Under the pieces are notes generated by a model, which saw only the letters and a list, made by a program, of their open reading frames with translations, was not told where the DNA came from and did not search any database. 64,000 nucleotides of DNA from Actinophytocola xanthii (GTDB lineage Bacteria > Actinomycetota > Actinomycetes > Mycobacteriales > Pseudonocardiaceae), in contig NZ_MSIE01000031.1 in the NCBI RefSeq assembly GCF_001921205.1, positions 1 to 64,000 on the forward strand, read 5' to 3'. Positions 61,724-64,000 of this stretch are shown here, piece after piece. A program made the translations under genes and the position numbers. Numbering within the stretch: the stretch's first letter is position 1; every line of letters starts with the position of its first letter.

Positions 61724-64000
61724 GACGCGCTCCCGTTCTGCTCAGAGCCGCCGCAGCCGGCGGGGGCCGGATAGATGAGGATGCAGGGCTGGGCGTCGGT
61801 CGCCCCCTCGGCGGGCTGGGCTTCGGGAGCGGGTTCCGGCGCCGGCTCGACGGGGGCCGCCTCCTGCGGTTCCGGCCGCTCGGGGGCCGGGGCCGGCTGC
61901 TCGGGCGCGGAACCGACGGCGGGCGGCTGTTCGGGCGCCACGTCCTCGGGCGCCGGCCACCGTGGCTCCGTGTCCTCGGCCGGTGCCGGCCGTTCGGGCG
62001 TGGTTGCCTCGGGAGCGGGCTGCTCCGGAGCGGCTGCCGGTCGCTCGGGGCCGGGGGCCGCCGGGCCGGGTCGCTCGGTCGCGAAGCCTTCGGGTGCCAG
62101 GCGCTCGTCGACTTCGGGAGTGGGCTCGGGAGTGCTGTCCTCGGGGGCCGGGGGCTGGGCCGCGAAGCCTTCGGGCGCGGGCTGCTCCGGGGCGTCGTCG
62201 TCCTCCGGCGCCGGACGCCAGCTGCCGAAGCCCTCGAGGACCCGCCTCTCCTGCGCCGGCTCGGTGGTCGGCGGGGTGGGGGTGAACCGCTCCACGCGCC
62301 GCCACCTGGACGGGGTCTGCTCGGACGCGGAGGCCCGCTCGAAGCCCACCCGCCGGCCGGCGTCGTTCGCGTTCGGGGACTCGCGGTCGGAGTCGAACCA
62401 GTCCGCGGGCGTTGGCTCGGGGCGGCGGTCCGTGGGGCGCTTGTCGGGAGTGCGCCACCAGTCGAAACGCTCCGGGGCTTCGGGCGTCCGTTCGGCCGCG
62501 TCGGCGTCGGCTCTGGCGCGGTCCGCCGGCAGCTCGTCGGGCTCGGACTCGCGTTTGGGCGCGGGGGCGGGCGGCGGGGTGCGGTCGACCGGGGTGTTGC
62601 CGCCGGGGCGGCGGTCCTTTCCGGGGGTGGAGCCGTGGCGCTGGGGGTGGTGCCTGTCCCAGTCGGTGGACGGGCGGTGGGGACGCAGCACCGGCGGCAG
62701 CAGGTCGGGGATCGCCTGGACGTCCACCAGCGGCGGGGTGCGGTGGTCACCTCGACCGCGGTGGTCACCGCGCGAGCCCCGATGGTCGCCTCGGGAGTGG
62801 TGGTCGCCTCGGGAGTGGTCGTCTCGGGAATGGTGGTCGCCTCGGGAGCCCCGATGGTCGCCTCGGGAGTGGTCGCCTCGGGAATGGTGGTCGCCGCGCT
62901 TGATGCGGTGGTTGTCGCGGTCGTGGGGGGCCTCGTCCTCGTGGTCGGGGACCAGGTCACCGTCTATGTCGGACACACCGGAGCGGGCGGCGATGTTTCT
63001 CGGCACCGTCACCCTGTCGCCGTTCGCGGCCGGGGCTCGCATTCCCAGCAGCTTCGCCAGGTTCTGGGCGATGGGGTCCGCCATCAACGACGCGCCCTCG
63101 TCGGTGGGCTGGATCGTCACGGCGTCGTGGCGCTGGTCGGCCACCGGCTCGGTGTACGCGGAGTCCTTCGTGTACGCCTCGCGGCCGTGCATCGCCTTGG
63201 AGAGGTCGGCCAGGTTCGCGCACCGGCAGATCTCGATTGCCCGCTCGAGCGCCGTGTTCAGGTCGAACAGGTACTTCTGCACGGCCACGAGGTCGCGCTT
63301 CCTGATCAGCGCCGTCGAGTGCGGGTTCTCGGGGTCCACGCCGACCGGGTAGTTCGTCACCACGATGCGCGCGTTCGGCGCCCGGTCCGAGACCGCGGCC
63401 AGCACCTGCAGCATCCGCGCCACCAGCGTTGGCGCCTCGCCCAGCCGCGAGTTCGACGCCTGCTCCAGGTAGGTCTCGTCCGACGCGCTGGTGTCCAGCA
63501 GCCGGTCGAAGTCGTCGATCTTGGCGTCGAGGTCGCCGGGCTTGGACGCGTTGGACGGTTTCGCGATCGACAGCACCCGGGACAGCTCCGCGTCGTTCGC
63601 GCCGAAGCCGACGATGACCACCTGTGCGTTGGGCCGGATCTGGTCGTGCTGCGCGGTGTTGACGACCACGCCCTCGGCCTCGTTCTTCTGTGCCTGGAAG
63701 TAGTCCGCGGTCACCGCACCCGAGGACGCGACGACGTTCGCGTCCACCTGCAGGCCCGGGTTCTCGTTCGCCACCCGCGAGAGCGCCTGGAGCGCCGGCG
63801 AGGCCAGCGACCGGTGCCGGGGATCCGCGGGATCGAGGTACGCCTCGGTGGTGCCCTCGCCGGCCAGGTAGGAGTCACCGACGATGTCGACGAACAACGA
63901 GCGTGCCGCACCGGGCTCCGGGTCCGCCGCCGCGGACGGCACGATCCCCAGGGTGGCCCCCAACGCGACCGCGCCCACCGTCACCACCGAGAGGAACCGC
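61720..64000 (-). CDS. SGNH-fold exported protein with His-rich and Pro/Glu-rich tail (5' end outside window)
   Basis: At least 755 residues in frame; the reading frame continues to the window edge (FLSVVTVGAVALGATLGIVPSAAA), probably the end of a signal peptide. The SGNH core (about 30-310) has block I 'VDIVGDSYLAGEG', block III 'IVGFGANDAE' and block V 'RHDAVTIQPTDEGASLM', where the usual catalytic His before Pro is Gln. Next comes a His/Arg/Asp-rich tract (GDHHSRGDHSRGDHRG repeats, about 380-420) that may bind metal, then a low-complexity region rich in Ala/Pro/Glu (PERPAPA, PAPEQPAPE). It ends with a Cys-containing 'QPCILIYPAPAGCGG'. It overlaps the repeat protein gene by 4 bp, so both are made together. 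Confidence 0.82.
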   Translation of the reverse strand, partial: RFLSVVTVGAVALGATLGIVPSAAADPEPGAARSLFVDIVGDSYLAGEGTTEAYLDPADPRHRSLASPALQALSRVANENPGLQVDANVVASSGAVTADYFQAQKNEAEGVVVNTAQHDQIRPNAQVVIVGFGANDAELSRVLSIAKPSNASKPGDLDAKIDDFDRLLDTSASDETYLEQASNSRLGEAPTLVARMLQVLAAVSDRAPNARIVVTNYPVGVDPENPHSTALIRKRDLVAVQKYLFDLNTALERAIEICRCANLADLSKAMHGREAYTKDSAYTEPVADQRHDAVTIQPTDEGASLMADPIAQNLAKLLGMRAPAANGDRVTVPRNIAARSGVSDIDGDLVPDHEDEAPHDRDNHRIKRGDHHSRGDHSRGDHRGSRGDHHSRDDHSRGDHHSRGDHRGSRGDHRGRGDHRTPPLVDVQAIPDLLPPVLRPHRPSTDWDRHHPQRHGSTPGKDRRPGGNTPVDRTPPPAPAPKRESEPDELPADRARADADAAERTPEAPERFDWWRTPDKRPTDRRPEPTPADWFDSDRESPNANDAGRRVGFERASASEQTPSRWRRVERFTPTPPTTEPAQERRVLEGFGSWRPAPEDDDAPEQPAPEGFAAQPPAPEDSTPEPTPEVDERLAPEGFATERPGPAAPGPERPAAAPEQPAPEATTPERPAPAEDTEPRWPAPEDVAPEQPPAVGSAPEQPAPAPERPEPQEAAPVEPAPEPAPEAQPAEGATDAQPCILIYPAPAGCGGSEQNGSAS

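Overview
The window is very GC-rich actinomycete DNA. GTG starts are frequent, genes are tightly packed, and many neighbours overlap at ATGA or GTGA. SARP-, LuxR- and HxlR-type regulators, an ESX-type (type VII) effector cassette, a cellulose-responsive LPMO with CebR-like operators and several Tat-exported proteins all fit a soil or plant-associated member of the Pseudonocardiales or a close relative. The taxon is inference; no rRNA or tRNA gene was seen. It looks like an accessory chromosome region: regulators, secreted enzymes, one RiPP cluster, a toxin cassette and mobile-element debris, with little housekeeping content.

Layout. 1-5.5 kb: serine hydrolase (cut by the window edge), NAD(P)-binding reductase with a divergent HxlR regulator, a Met/His-rich membrane protein behind a CsoR-type (copper) operator, and a large STAND ATPase fused to half of an alpha/beta hydrolase. 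5.7-8.2 kb: two-subunit molybdenum hydroxylase. 8.35-9.6 kb: aminodeoxychorismate synthase component I running into a repeat region. 9.95-12.1 kb: a small membrane protein, two decayed genes, and an ArsR/YbaK/cupin operon.

12.3-19.4 kb holds the most interesting system, a RiPP cluster: S9 peptidase, a 49-residue precursor gene that overlaps the peptidase 3' end, a strong hairpin, a B12-type radical SAM C-methyltransferase, a DUF5825-like partner, a cytochrome P450 and an MFS exporter. The gene order suggests a C-methylated, P450-tailored peptide that is exported and proteolytically processed.

19.5-25 kb: acyltransferase, SGNH hydrolase, RidA, methyltransferase, and a large secreted protein with a divergent HTH gene. 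25.1-28.0 kb (minus): five-gene ESX cassette (YbaB-like, EspC-like, WXG-like membrane carrier, EndoU toxin, putative immunity protein) in which carrier and toxin are separate polypeptides. 28.1-30.3 kb: LPMO flanked by two CebR-like boxes, a membrane-anchored protein and a VanZ-like protein. 30.3-40.7 kb: a regulator-dense island with two DeoR paralogues (one without HTH) and two copies of a LAL-type LuxR plus PAS-LuxR module around an acyl-CoA carboxylase beta subunit. The two LAL genes share a conserved promoter. 40.7-48.4 kb: papain-like amidase, small membrane proteins, arginase-family and DUF1989 proteins, a SARP-NACHT-membrane regulator and two exported or cell-wall proteins.

48.4-52.3 kb: a lower-GC segment (HxlR, MFS, VOC) lying between a 338-bp inverted-repeat element and a transposase remnant, probably acquired. 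52.3-58.3 kb: GH99-like enzyme and PQQ-type sugar dehydrogenase with PKD and CBM6-like domains, HNH lipoprotein and a LuxR regulator. 58.4-64 kb: a secreted protein with two nearly perfect tandem-repeat arrays (29 x 27 bp and 14 x 63 bp), cotranscribed with an SGNH-fold protein carrying a His-rich, Pro/Glu-rich tail, which is cut by the window edge.
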